From the NCBI GenBank assembly GCA_964638515.1, contig CAZWZL010000017.1, forward strand, positions 1 to 55,797: a stretch of DNA of 55,797 nt, written 5' to 3'. This document shows positions 43,476 to 51,032 of the stretch, piece after piece (positions within the stretch are counted from its first letter, which is position 1; every line of letters starts with the position of its first letter). The notes beneath the pieces were generated by a model, which ran no database searches, was not told the origin of the DNA, and worked only from the letters and a program-made list of their open reading frames with translations. Both the position numbers and the translations under genes were made by a program. The DNA is from CAYPGJ01 sp964638515 (GTDB lineage: Bacteria; Planctomycetota; Phycisphaerae; Phycisphaerales; UBA1924).

Positions 43476-44016
43476 CGAGCGGCGTCGCGTCGGACGTTGA
43501 AGCGGCTTCGTTTTCGAAGAGGCGGCGGAGCGCGTTCGCGCGGAAGCGGAAGATGCGTCGCACGTCGGGCTCGACGAGGAGCGCGTGGGTGAGGCGGGGG
43601 AGCGGCGCGCGGAAGAGAACGCGGTCGACGCAGAGGGCGCCGCCCTCGACGCTGGTGAATTCGTGTGTGTGGCGCCAGAGGCGGTAGGGGCCGCGGATCT
43701 GTTCGTCGGTAAAGCGTCGGGGGGGATCCCACTCGCCGATGCGGGTGCGCCATCGGACGGGGATGGCGCGGACGCGGAGGGAGTAGTCGATGAGCGCGCC
43801 GACGCGCATGTCGATGGGGGGCGGGGTGCGGATGCGGAATCGGAGCCAGGGGGGCGTGATGCGTTCGAGATTGAACGCGTCGGCGAAAAAGGCGAAGACC
43901 TCGTCGATCGGTCGGGGGAGGATGATGCGTGAGACCAGGAGGCGGTCGCTCCCCTGCGCGTGAATCTCCACGGCGCGGTCTGCGGCGGGGGGACGATGTG
44001 GATTCTCACCGATCAT
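43441..44016 (-). CDS. SRPBCC (START/Bet v1-like) ligand-binding protein
   Basis: 191 residues. The N-terminal SRIILPRPIDEVFAFFADAFNLERITPPWLRF is the typical SRPBCC start (strand, then helix with E-x-hydrophobic-x-aromatic-F), followed by IGEWDPPRRFTDEQIRGPYRLWRHTHEF and an L-rich C-terminal helix. These proteins hold a hydrophobic ligand and include cyclases and lipid carriers; no ligand can be inferred. The 3' end overlaps the esterase gene, the only strong overlap in this part of the window. A longer C-terminal tail (VTSQTPSRGSA) comes from the overlap. Confidence 0.8.
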   Translation of the reverse strand: MIGENPHRPPAADRAVEIHAQGSDRLLVSRIILPRPIDEVFAFFADAFNLERITPPWLRFRIRTPPPIDMRVGALIDYSLRVRAIPVRWRTRIGEWDPPRRFTDEQIRGPYRLWRHTHEFTSVEGGALCVDRVLFRAPLPRLTHALLVEPDVRRIFRFRANALRRLFENEAASTSDATPLVTSQTPSRGSA

Positions 44017-44092
44017 GGGTACGGGTTCGATGCGGGAGCGAGATCGGATTCATCGGGGGAGAAGAGGGCGATTCGACGGGCCGATGGTTGGA

Positions 44093-44098
44093 TATGCT
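44093..44098 (+). promoter_or_regulatory. Candidate -10 box TATGCT of a leaderless TSUP mRNA
   Basis: TATGCT ends 10 bases before the ATG at 44109; a TTCGAC at 44072-44077 with a 15-base spacer is a weak -35. It also argues against an in-frame ATG at 44094, which would lie inside the box. Confidence 0.45.
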
Positions 44099-44108
44099 CC
44101 GCCCCCGC

Positions 44109-45113
44109 ATGGCTAATCCGCTGGCGCCAACCGGGAGACTTGCCAAGTACAGGGTCTGGTTGCTGTGGCTTGGGGTGGTGTACGTCTCGTGGGCGGGCGC
44201 GGTGAGTTTGCTGGGGCTGTGGGCGCGGGTGGGGGAGCACTGGCCGATTTCGGCGGCGATGCTGGCGGGGTCTTACGTGGCGGGATCGACGCCGATGGGT
44301 GGGGGGACGGTGGGATTCCCGATTCTGGTGCTGTTGTTTGATCAGCCCGCGTCGCTCGGGCGGAACTTCTCGTTCCTGATTCAGTCGATCGGGATGACGT
44401 CGGCGTCGATCTTCATCCTGTGTCGGAGGGGGCCGATCGCGTGGGGCGTGCTTGGGTGGTCGATGGCGGGTTCGTTGGTGTTTCTGCCCGCGTACCTGCT
44501 GTGGCTGACGCCGCTGGTGAGCGATGTCGCGGTGAAGATCGTGTTTGCGTGCGTGTGGGCGGCGTTCGGGATCATGTCGCTGGTGAAGCTTCGAGAGATC
44601 ACGACGGCCACGGGGCTTGGGGCGCTGAATCCTCGGACGGATGCGATTGCTGGGCTGTGCGTCGCGGGGATCGGGTGCGTTCCGGCCGCGCTTTCGGGGG
44701 TGGGCGTGGACATGGTGATCTACTCGGTGCTGGTGCTTCTCTATCGGTGTGAGGTTCGGCGCGCGGTGTCGACGAGCGTGTTGCTGATGGCGTTCAATTC
44801 GTTGCTCGGGGCGGGGGTGAGCGTGGCGCTTGGGCGGGTGACGGAGGGCGCGGTGCTGAACTGGTTGGCCGCGGCGCCGGTGGTGGCGCTCGGGGCGCCG
44901 CTGGGCGCGTTGATGCTGACGATCATCCCGCGCGGCAAGACGCTGGTGTTCGTGTCGGTGTTGTGCGTGCTGCAGTTTGTGTGGACGCTGACGCACGAGC
45001 GCGTCGGGGTGTCGACGCTGATCGGCGCGCTGGCGGCGCTGGTGGTGATCAACGGGGTGTTCCACCTGACGCACCGGCTGGGGGGGCGGCTTTCGGGCGT
45101 TGGCGCGCGGTAG
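44109..45113 (+). CDS. TSUP family transporter (TauE/SafE type)
   Basis: 334 residues with about 8 membrane segments and the TSUP/TauE half-repeat signature: STPMGGGTVGFPILVLLF in the first half and SGVGVDMVIYSVLVLLYRCEVRRAVSTSV in the second. TSUP proteins move sulfite, sulfonates or related anions, probably as exporters. No sulfur gene is near. ATG 44109 was preferred because of the -10 box upstream. It converges with mscS, 20 bases away. Confidence 0.88.
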   Translation: MANPLAPTGRLAKYRVWLLWLGVVYVSWAGAVSLLGLWARVGEHWPISAAMLAGSYVAGSTPMGGGTVGFPILVLLFDQPASLGRNFSFLIQSIGMTSASIFILCRRGPIAWGVLGWSMAGSLVFLPAYLLWLTPLVSDVAVKIVFACVWAAFGIMSLVKLREITTATGLGALNPRTDAIAGLCVAGIGCVPAALSGVGVDMVIYSVLVLLYRCEVRRAVSTSVLLMAFNSLLGAGVSVALGRVTEGAVLNWLAAAPVVALGAPLGALMLTIIPRGKTLVFVSVLCVLQFVWTLTHERVGVSTLIGALAALVVINGVFHLTHRLGGRLSGVGAR

Positions 45114-45133
45114 CGGGCGCTCGTGGCGCGGGC

Positions 45134-46069
45134 TCAGGGTGTCCGGGGCTGGGGCGTGTGGACGACGCGCTGCGGGAAGGGGATGCCGATGCCCGCGGCG
45201 TCGAGCCCGAGCTTGATCGAGCGGAACGCGGCCTGGCGCGTGTCGAGCCATTTTTCGGACGGCGTCCAGACGCGGACCTGGAACGTGATGGCGGAGTCGG
45301 CGAACGCGGTGATGACGGCGTCGGGCTCGCGGTCTGGCGCACGGTCGGGGAGATTGCGGACGGCCTCGATGAGGACTTCGCGTGCCTTGGCGAGGTCGGT
45401 GTGGTATTCGACGCCGACGTCGATGTCGACGCGCCGGACGGGGTTGAAGGTGACGTTCTCGATGACGCCGTTGAACACCTGCGAGTTGGGGATGATCACG
45501 CGCCGGTTGTCGAAGGTGTCGATGCGGGTGTTGAAGAGCTCGATCTCGTAGACCTTGCCCAGGTGTCCCGTGACGTTGACGATGTCGCCGACGCGAAAGG
45601 GTCGGAAGATGGCGAGCATGACGCCGGCGGCGATGTTGGAGAGCGAGCCTTGGAGGGCCAGGCCGATGGCGAGGCCCGCGGAGGCGAGCACAGCGGCGAA
45701 GGAGGTGGTCTCGACGCCGAAGATCCCGAGGCAGGCGATGACGGCGACGATGATGACGGCCCAGCGGACCGTGGCGCCGAGGAATCGGGCGAGGGTGGGC
45801 TCGATCCTGGCGCGTTCGAGGGCGCGCACGGCGGCTCTGCGGAAGAACCGGGCGATGTAGAGGGCGATGATGAAGAGGACGATCGCGCCGATGGCGCGAA
45901 GTCCGTACTCGGCCAGCAGCGGGGCGAGCTGGTCGGCGAGTTCCTCGGCCGTTTTGACGGTGTCCTCGCCCAGCGTCGACTCGCCGAGTTGCTGGAGGCT
46001 TCTGGCGGCGTTGGGGCTGACCGTGGCGGCGGCGAGGTTCGCGGTGAGATTGACGACCGGTTCACTCAT
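45134..46069 (-). CDS. Small-conductance mechanosensitive channel (MscS family)
   Basis: 311 residues. Three membrane helices: about 60-85 (LRAIGAIVLFIIALYIARFF), 100-125 (VIIVAVIACLGIFGV) and the pore helix 130-150 (AAVLASAGLAIGLALQGSLSNIAAGVM), which carries the Gly/Ala zipper of MscS TM3. The cytosolic beta domain follows (FRVGDIVNVTGHLGKVYEI, NRRVIIPNSQVFNGVIENVT). It opens under membrane tension to relieve osmotic shock. The start at 46069 is preferred; an ATG at 46090 is in frame. A CATAAT sequence ends 9 bases before 46069 and no ribosome site is seen, as with the leaderless genes. It is immediately downstream of mscL. Confidence 0.92.
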   Translation of the reverse strand: MSEPVVNLTANLAAATVSPNAARSLQQLGESTLGEDTVKTAEELADQLAPLLAEYGLRAIGAIVLFIIALYIARFFRRAAVRALERARIEPTLARFLGATVRWAVIIVAVIACLGIFGVETTSFAAVLASAGLAIGLALQGSLSNIAAGVMLAIFRPFRVGDIVNVTGHLGKVYEIELFNTRIDTFDNRRVIIPNSQVFNGVIENVTFNPVRRVDIDVGVEYHTDLAKAREVLIEAVRNLPDRAPDREPDAVITAFADSAITFQVRVWTPSEKWLDTRQAAFRSIKLGLDAAGIGIPFPQRVVHTPQPRTP

Positions 46070-46114
46070 AGGTTGGGCATTATGCCGCAAGCGGGCGGTT
46101 CGCGAAAATGCGAC

Positions 46115-46143
46115 GCGGGGCCCCGGGCGAACCGGGACCCCGC
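46115..46143 (-). terminator. Hairpin after mscL, probable weak terminator
   Basis: GCGGGG (46115-46120) pairs with CCCCGC (46138-46143), with an inner CCCGG/CCGGG stem. On the minus strand a TTTT run lies 7 bases beyond the stem. Oriented to end mscL transcripts before mscS, but the gap to the T run weakens the call. Confidence 0.4.
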
Positions 46144-46170
46144 GATCACATCGTCAGCATGTTGAAGGGT

Positions 46171-46527
46171 TCAGGCCTTTGCGGCCTCGGCTTCGCGGTT
46201 GCGGATCACGCGGTTCATCAGTTTCACGATCATGAAGACGGTGAAGGCCACGATGAGGAAGTCGAGCGTGGTGTTGATGAACTGCCCGAACTTGATGGCG
46301 ACCTCAGCGACGGGCTTGCCGTCGGGGCCGACGGACGCTTCCTGCAGGACGAATTGCAGGTCCTTGAAATCGACGCCGCCGAGCATGAGGCCGATGGGGG
46401 GCATGATGAGGTCATTGACGACGGAGGTGACGACCTTGTTGAAGGAGGCGCCGAGGATGATGCCCACGGCCATGTCGAGCGCGTTGCCCTTGACGGCGAA
46501 ATCCTTGAATTCCTTGACGATTCCCAC
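46171..46527 (-). CDS. mscL: Large-conductance mechanosensitive channel
   Basis: 118 residues from a GTG with GAGGAG 6 bases upstream. Pentameric channel with two membrane helices: FKDFAVKGNALDMAVGIILGASFNKVVTSVV (TM1 pore helix with the Gly/Ala pattern) and LDFLIVAFTVFMIVKLMNRV (TM2). The periplasmic loop is short and the C-terminal cytosolic helix is cut to REAEAAKA. It is somewhat shorter than E. coli MscL (136) but complete. It lies directly upstream of mscS on the same strand. Confidence 0.96.
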   Translation of the reverse strand: MGIVKEFKDFAVKGNALDMAVGIILGASFNKVVTSVVNDLIMPPIGLMLGGVDFKDLQFVLQEASVGPDGKPVAEVAIKFGQFINTTLDFLIVAFTVFMIVKLMNRVIRNREAEAAKA

Positions 46528-46577
46528 GTTGATCTCCTCATCGGGGTGTCGGCTGATGATCGCCGGCGCGTGTGTTC

Positions 46578-46613
46578 CAAAGAAAGCGCCCGCCCCGACA
46601 CCGGAGCGGGCGC
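46578..46613 (-). terminator. Rho-independent terminator after the OmcB-like gene
   Basis: GCGCCCGC (46586-46593) pairs with GCGGGCGC (46606-46613); on the minus strand the hairpin is followed by TTTCTTT. It lies 51 bases after the stop of the DUF11 gene and upstream of mscL, so it separates the two transcripts. Confidence 0.75.
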
Positions 46614-46663
46614 TGGATTGGCGTCTGATGGCGCGAGGGACGCGTGGTCCGTCGCGCCGGAGA

Positions 46664-48259
46664 TCAGCGGAACTCGTAGAAGCGCGTGGCTTCAGTCTCG
46701 GTGACGTTCCGGGTCAGGAAGTCGGTGTCCATTTCGACGCCGAAGCGGACGTCGCCTTCCTTGCCGGCCTTGACCACGATGCGCCACTCGGCCTTGGCCT
46801 TGGGCGCCAGGGAGGCGAGGGGGGCGAAGGTGAGTGCGCCGCCGTTGACGGAGCCGGTGGTTGCGCCGGAGGAGGAGACGTAGACCGCTTCCGCGGGGAT
46901 GGAGCAGGCGATCTTGATGTTGGTGTCGGTCCTGGTGCCCTGATTGGTGACGGTGATGACGTAGGTGGTGGTCTCGCCGACGAGGACGGGGTCATTGACG
47001 TCGATCACTTCGAGGAGCACTGCGGGGATGCCTTCGACGTCGGTTGCGGAGCGTGCGGCGACGGCGTCGGCGCAGGTGGCCTTGGCTGTCGCGGCGACGG
47101 CGACGTTGCCGATTCCGGCGGGGTTGAAGCAGACGCTGAAGGACTTGGAGGCGTTTGGCGCGAGGGAGCCGAAGTTCCAGACGACGGAGGTCGCGGAGGC
47201 GCGACCGCCCTCGGTGGCGCTGGCGAACTGCGCGCCTGCGGGGATCGGCATTTCGACGCTGGTTGCGTTGGCGGCGGTGTCGCCGGTGTTCTTCACGGAG
47301 AGGTTGAAGCAGACGGGGGCGCCGAAGTAGCGCTTGGGGAGGCCTTCCATGGCGAGCGTGAGCACGGGCTTCTTGACGACGGTGGTGGCGGCCGGTGACT
47401 CGGCCTTCAGGGAAGGCTCGGCGGACGCGGAGGCCTTGGTGACGAAGGAGCCGGTCTTCTCGGCGACGGCGTTGACGGTGAAGTCGCGCGACTGTCCTGC
47501 GGCGAGCGCGCCGGCCTCGAAGGAGAAGGCGGTCTGCCCCTGCGCGGTCTTGAGGCCCGCGGGGAGCGCGCCGGAGACCTTGGCGTTGCGGACGGTGCCG
47601 GTGCCGGTGTTGGTGACGGTGACGCGGACGGGGATCGGGTCGCAGGCCATGACTTCGGCGGGCGCGGCGAGCGCGAGCTTCAGCGCGGGCTCGACAACGT
47701 TGGTCGTGGCGCAGAGGAGGGAGTTGTAGGTGACGGTGGCGCAGGAGGTGATCGAGCCGGCGCCGGTGGCGAGGCCCTTGATCTTGACGGTCTTGGAGGA
47801 CTTGGGGTCCATGTCGCCGAGGCGCCAGGTGTAGTGCGGCGGGTTGGCTGAGGTGGCTTCGGGGGTTGAGGAGGTGAGCTTGAAGTTGGAGGCGCAGTAG
47901 TCGGCGAGCACGACTTCGCGCAGGCTGAGATCGGTGAGATTCGTGACTTTCAGCTCGTAGTCGAACGGCTGGCCGGCGTAGATCTCCGCGGGGAACATGC
48001 GCTCGACGAGGAGGACGGAGGTGGCGACGTTTCCGGTGGGGAACGCCATGGCTTCGCGGATCCAGCCGGCGTCGGCCACGGGGGCCGGCGCGGCGGGTGC
48101 GGGCTTGGTCTCGACCTTCGCGGGCTCGGCGGCGCCGCCCGGGTATCGCGTGCCGTACGAGGCCGACTCGGGCGGGGTCTGCGTTGCGCAGCCGAGCGCG
48201 AGGAGGGCGGAGGCGATGGCGAGGCCGGAGATTCCGGATCGGAACAGTTGGCGTTTCAT
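46664..48259 (-). CDS. Cysteine-containing DUF11 lipoprotein, OmcB-like
   Basis: 531 residues. The signal ends LLALGC (Cys about 24, lipobox). A disordered Pro/Ala-rich part (residues 30-65) leads to four DUF11-type Ig domains: LLVERMFPAEIYAGQPFDYELKVTN at the first, then LALAAPAEVMACDPIPVRVTVTN, LAMEGLPKRYFGAPVCFNLSVKN and LEVIDVNDPVLVGETTTYVITVTN. About nine cysteines are spread over the domains (DYC, TSC, LLC, MAC, VCF twice, TC, IAC). This plan matches the chlamydial OmcB family, a disulfide-linked envelope protein. It is probably an outer-membrane-anchored structural protein. ATG 48259 has AGGA 8 bases before it; ATG 48268 is in frame. Confidence 0.82.
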   Translation of the reverse strand: MKRQLFRSGISGLAIASALLALGCATQTPPESASYGTRYPGGAAEPAKVETKPAPAAPAPVADAGWIREAMAFPTGNVATSVLLVERMFPAEIYAGQPFDYELKVTNLTDLSLREVVLADYCASNFKLTSSTPEATSANPPHYTWRLGDMDPKSSKTVKIKGLATGAGSITSCATVTYNSLLCATTNVVEPALKLALAAPAEVMACDPIPVRVTVTNTGTGTVRNAKVSGALPAGLKTAQGQTAFSFEAGALAAGQSRDFTVNAVAEKTGSFVTKASASAEPSLKAESPAATTVVKKPVLTLAMEGLPKRYFGAPVCFNLSVKNTGDTAANATSVEMPIPAGAQFASATEGGRASATSVVWNFGSLAPNASKSFSVCFNPAGIGNVAVAATAKATCADAVAARSATDVEGIPAVLLEVIDVNDPVLVGETTTYVITVTNQGTRTDTNIKIACSIPAEAVYVSSSGATTGSVNGGALTFAPLASLAPKAKAEWRIVVKAGKEGDVRFGVEMDTDFLTRNVTETEATRFYEFR

Positions 48260-48612
48260 GCGGGTCATCCTGATGGTTCGCGTTGTGGGTCTACGTCTCC
48301 CGCGCTCGGCCTATCACAATGGCCGCGGAGGCAGCATACTGGCTGAGACGGACCACCCCGCGAGCGGGTGAAATGGATTCGATCTGTTCCTCCCAATCCG
48401 GCCGCGGTGCATGCGGCGACGGGTGCGGATGAATCATGATCCGCTGCTCTCCGACCAAGACCCTATCACAAATCACGGTTTTGGTCAACCCAATCCTGAG
48501 TGCGAGCGAACGTCGTATGATGTTGGCTGATCGGCATCATCATTGCGTGATCGCAGCGCAAAGCGAGTCATGCGCCACCAGCAACTTCTATCAGACGAAA
48601 GGCGAATTTGCC
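48260..48612. promoter_or_regulatory. Divergent intergenic region with hairpin and direct repeat
   Basis: 353 bases without a gene between the OmcB-like gene and the parvulin gene. GACCAAGACC (48453-48462) pairs with GGTTTTGGTC (48477-48486, one G-T pair). The 9-base sequence CTATCACAA occurs twice, at 48311 and 48463, the second inside the hairpin loop. A TATGAT -10-like box (48516-48521) is oriented for the parvulin gene. Likely operator-type elements; no protein binding known. Confidence 0.4.
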
Positions 48613-48897
48613 ATGGCCCGAGCCGTTGCCCGTCACATACTCGTCGCGACTGAATCGGCGGCGTTGAAGATCAAGTCGGAGATCGATGGGGGCGCAGATT
48701 TCGCCGCTCTGGCGAAGTCGCACTCCACGTGCCCGTCGGGAAAGAGCGGCGGAACGCTGGGCGAGTTTGAGCCAGGGGCCATGGTTCCGGAGTTCGATCG
48801 CGTGGTGTTCGGGCCGCTGGCGGTTGGGGCGGTGTCCGATCCGGTGAAGACTCAGTTTGGGTTTCATCTGATCCAGGTGCAGGCGCGAACGTCCTGA
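48613..48897 (+). CDS. Parvulin-type peptidyl-prolyl isomerase, PpiC-like
   Basis: 94 residues, essentially one parvulin domain, like E. coli PpiC (93 residues). Seen: ARHILVATE, DFAALAKSHSTCPSGKSGGTLGEFEPGAMVPEFD and FGPLAVGAVSDPVKTQFGFHLIQV, the parvulin signature. There is no signal peptide, so it is cytosolic; the family isomerises prolyl bonds in folding proteins. Starts at ATG 48613. It converges with the FG-GAP gene, 9 bases away. Confidence 0.92.
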   Translation: MARAVARHILVATESAALKIKSEIDGGADFAALAKSHSTCPSGKSGGTLGEFEPGAMVPEFDRVVFGPLAVGAVSDPVKTQFGFHLIQVQARTS

Positions 48898-48906
48898 ATC
48901 GCGGGC

Positions 48907-50508
48907 TCAGGGCGCGGGGGGCGTGTTGAGGAACGCGGTGATGCGCCCGACCCGCGCGAAGGGCGGCATGACGTACATGCCTGAGGAGATGATGTCCGGG
49001 CGGCCGTCGGCGTTGAGGTCGACGGCGAGGCACGAGACCTGCCATGCCGGGGAGTGGGACAGCGGGCGCGCTGTGAAGGATTGCGAGCCGTCGTTCTCGA
49101 GCAGCGTGAGCGCCTGGTTGGAGAGATCCTCCCAATCGTTCATCATTGATGAGACGACGACGTCGATGTCGCCGTCGAGGTCGAAGTCGGCGGCGCTCGC
49201 GCAGTAGGCGCCGGGGACGGGGGACATGGGGTGGTGCGTGAAGCGCATGTCGCCCTGGTTCTCGAGCCACGCGGCGCCGTGATATGGCTTGGGGCTGGGG
49301 ACCTGATCGAGCGCATCGCCGTTGGTGATGACGAGGTCCTGATCGCCGTCCTGGTCGAGGTCGGCGAGCGTGAGGGAGGACATGCCCCAGAGGGGGTGCG
49401 GGGCGCGGTAGGCGTCGGACGACTCGAACCGTCCTCTTCCGGCGTTGCGGAAGAGCACGACGGCTTCGTGCTGCTGCGAGATGAGTGCGGCGATGTCGGT
49501 GGCGCCGTCAGCGTCGAAGTCGGCGAGCCGGACGTGCGTGGCGCCGTTGGTCGAGTGGATCGCGCGGTAGGCGAATTCGCCCGGGGCGGTCTGCTCGAGC
49601 CAGGCGATTTCGCCGGAGACGTAGAGCCCGAACGCGGCGAAGACGACGTCGAGATCGCCGTCCCCGTCCATGTCCGCGGCCTGCACGTCGGTGACTCGGG
49701 CGAGACGATCCAGCAGGATGCGCGAGACGAATTCGCCACGCCCGCGGTTTTCGAGCAGGTGAATGCTTCCGACTGGCTCGTCGGTGGGCATCATCTGGCC
49801 GAGGGATGCGACGAGAACGTCCTGGTCGCCGTCGCCGTCGATGTCCGCGGCGGTGGCGACGCAGGGCGCGTTGATTTCGGCGATGGTGAGTTCGATGAAC
49901 GATTGTCCGGCGCGCGTGAGGAGCGAGACGCGGTTTTCGCCGATGTCGGGCACGAGCACGTCGGCGGCCGTTGGGGAGGCGATGCTTGCGGGCGCCAGCA
50001 CGCCGAGCACCGGGGGGCGTCCGGCGGGTGGTGGCGTGGGCGGGCGGCCGATGGGTGCGCCGGCGAACCGGACGGGGGACGGGCCGGAAGGCGGCGGGAT
50101 GCGGGGCAACGAGGTTGGGGCGTGATCGACGTAGTAGCCAATGATCTGGCGGAGCGCGTCTTCCGAGAGCGGCTCGCCGAGGGCGTACTCGCGGATGATG
50201 TCGTTGATGCGGTGAATGGCCTTGGGCCAATCGTCGCGGGCGAGCGCGTCGGGCGGGGGCATCGCGTGGCACTGTGCGCAGGAGTATGCCGCGGCGGGCA
50301 TGGAGTCTTGGATGTCGGGAAGGGCCGCGCTCGCGGGGCCGCTCGCGCTCGTCGAGGGGATCGCGTTCACGCGTGCGTTCGCGAGCTGCGGCGAAGAGGA
50401 GGTTGAGGGGCTGGGTGTGGATCGGGTGAGCCAGAATCCGACGGCAACGGCCACGCCGACGCTGAGCGCCGCAACGGCCGCAAGCCTGCTCGACCCCACT
50501 CGGCGCAT
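48907..50508 (-). CDS. Exported FG-GAP/VCBS repeat protein with a CxxCH haem motif
   Basis: 533 residues. One membrane segment or signal near residues 9-30 (LAAVAALSVGVAVAVGF). At 77-81 is CAQCH, a haem c attachment site, followed by MPPPDALARDDWPKAIHRI, as in small cytochrome c domains (about 70-125). From about 160 six calcium-binding FG-GAP/VCBS repeats with DxDxDG cores are seen, for example DIDGDGDQDV, DMDGDGDLDV, DLDQDGDQDL, forming part of a beta-propeller. Such cytochrome c plus FG-GAP combinations are frequent in planctomycetes and may bind or oxidise polysaccharide-linked substrates. The ATG at 50508 is chosen; the frame is open upstream. Confidence 0.85.
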   Translation of the reverse strand: MRRVGSSRLAAVAALSVGVAVAVGFWLTRSTPSPSTSSSPQLANARVNAIPSTSASGPASAALPDIQDSMPAAAYSCAQCHAMPPPDALARDDWPKAIHRINDIIREYALGEPLSEDALRQIIGYYVDHAPTSLPRIPPPSGPSPVRFAGAPIGRPPTPPPAGRPPVLGVLAPASIASPTAADVLVPDIGENRVSLLTRAGQSFIELTIAEINAPCVATAADIDGDGDQDVLVASLGQMMPTDEPVGSIHLLENRGRGEFVSRILLDRLARVTDVQAADMDGDGDLDVVFAAFGLYVSGEIAWLEQTAPGEFAYRAIHSTNGATHVRLADFDADGATDIAALISQQHEAVVLFRNAGRGRFESSDAYRAPHPLWGMSSLTLADLDQDGDQDLVITNGDALDQVPSPKPYHGAAWLENQGDMRFTHHPMSPVPGAYCASAADFDLDGDIDVVVSSMMNDWEDLSNQALTLLENDGSQSFTARPLSHSPAWQVSCLAVDLNADGRPDIISSGMYVMPPFARVGRITAFLNTPPAP

Positions 50509-50593
50509 TGGAACACACCGATCTGCTTGAGAACCCAACGACGGATAGAGCGTACCCCCCGATGGGTCCGGACACAACGGACGATTGCGAAAC

Positions 50594-51010
50594 TCAGTTC
50601 CGTGGATCGCTGGCAGAAACGAGCAAAAACCGCGCGATGGAGGCTCTGAAGGGGGATTGGTCGTCGCGTCGCATGAGGTATGAGCCTTCCATGGAGCCCC
50701 AGGGTGTGTCGAGGGGGCAGAACGAGGAGTACTCGTGTGCATCGCCCGGCTCGAGCCTTGGTTGTTCGCCGATGACGCCTTCGCCGGCGACTTCGCGGGT
50801 GCGGCCGTCGGCGTCGACGATGACCCAGTGTCGTGCGACGAGGGTGGCCGCGGATTCGCCTTCGTTGGTGATGCGCACGTGGTAGGTGAAGACCCACTGT
50901 CGTTCGGCGGGGTTGGAGTGTTCCGCGGCGTATGCGGGGCGGACGCGCACGCGGATGCCGTCGGTGATGGCTTCCGATCCGTGGGCGTCAGAGATTTCGT
51001 GCGCGACCAT
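50594..51010 (-). CDS. apaG: ApaG domain protein
   Basis: 138 residues. Ig-like ApaG fold: IRVRVRPAYAAEHSNPAERQWVFTYHVRITNEGESAATLVARHWVIVDADGR is the family core, followed by VAGEGVIGEQPRLEPGDAHEYSSF and GSMEGSYLM. ApaG is widespread; despite the label Co2+/Mg2+ efflux, its role is uncertain. It starts 22 bases after the AsmA-like gene 3 stop on the same strand. Here the ATG at 51010 was chosen; the frame is open further upstream inside the neighbour. Confidence 0.92.
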   Translation of the reverse strand: MVAHEISDAHGSEAITDGIRVRVRPAYAAEHSNPAERQWVFTYHVRITNEGESAATLVARHWVIVDADGRTREVAGEGVIGEQPRLEPGDAHEYSSFCPLDTPWGSMEGSYLMRRDDQSPFRASIARFLLVSASDPRN

Positions 51011-51032
51011 GTCGAATCGTCTCGTGAGTTGC

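Noticed and set aside
41694..44009. A minus-strand open frame of 771 codons opposite the esterase
   Set aside because: Composition is Arg-rich with no signal; the plus-strand esterase has a nucleophile elbow and signal peptide.
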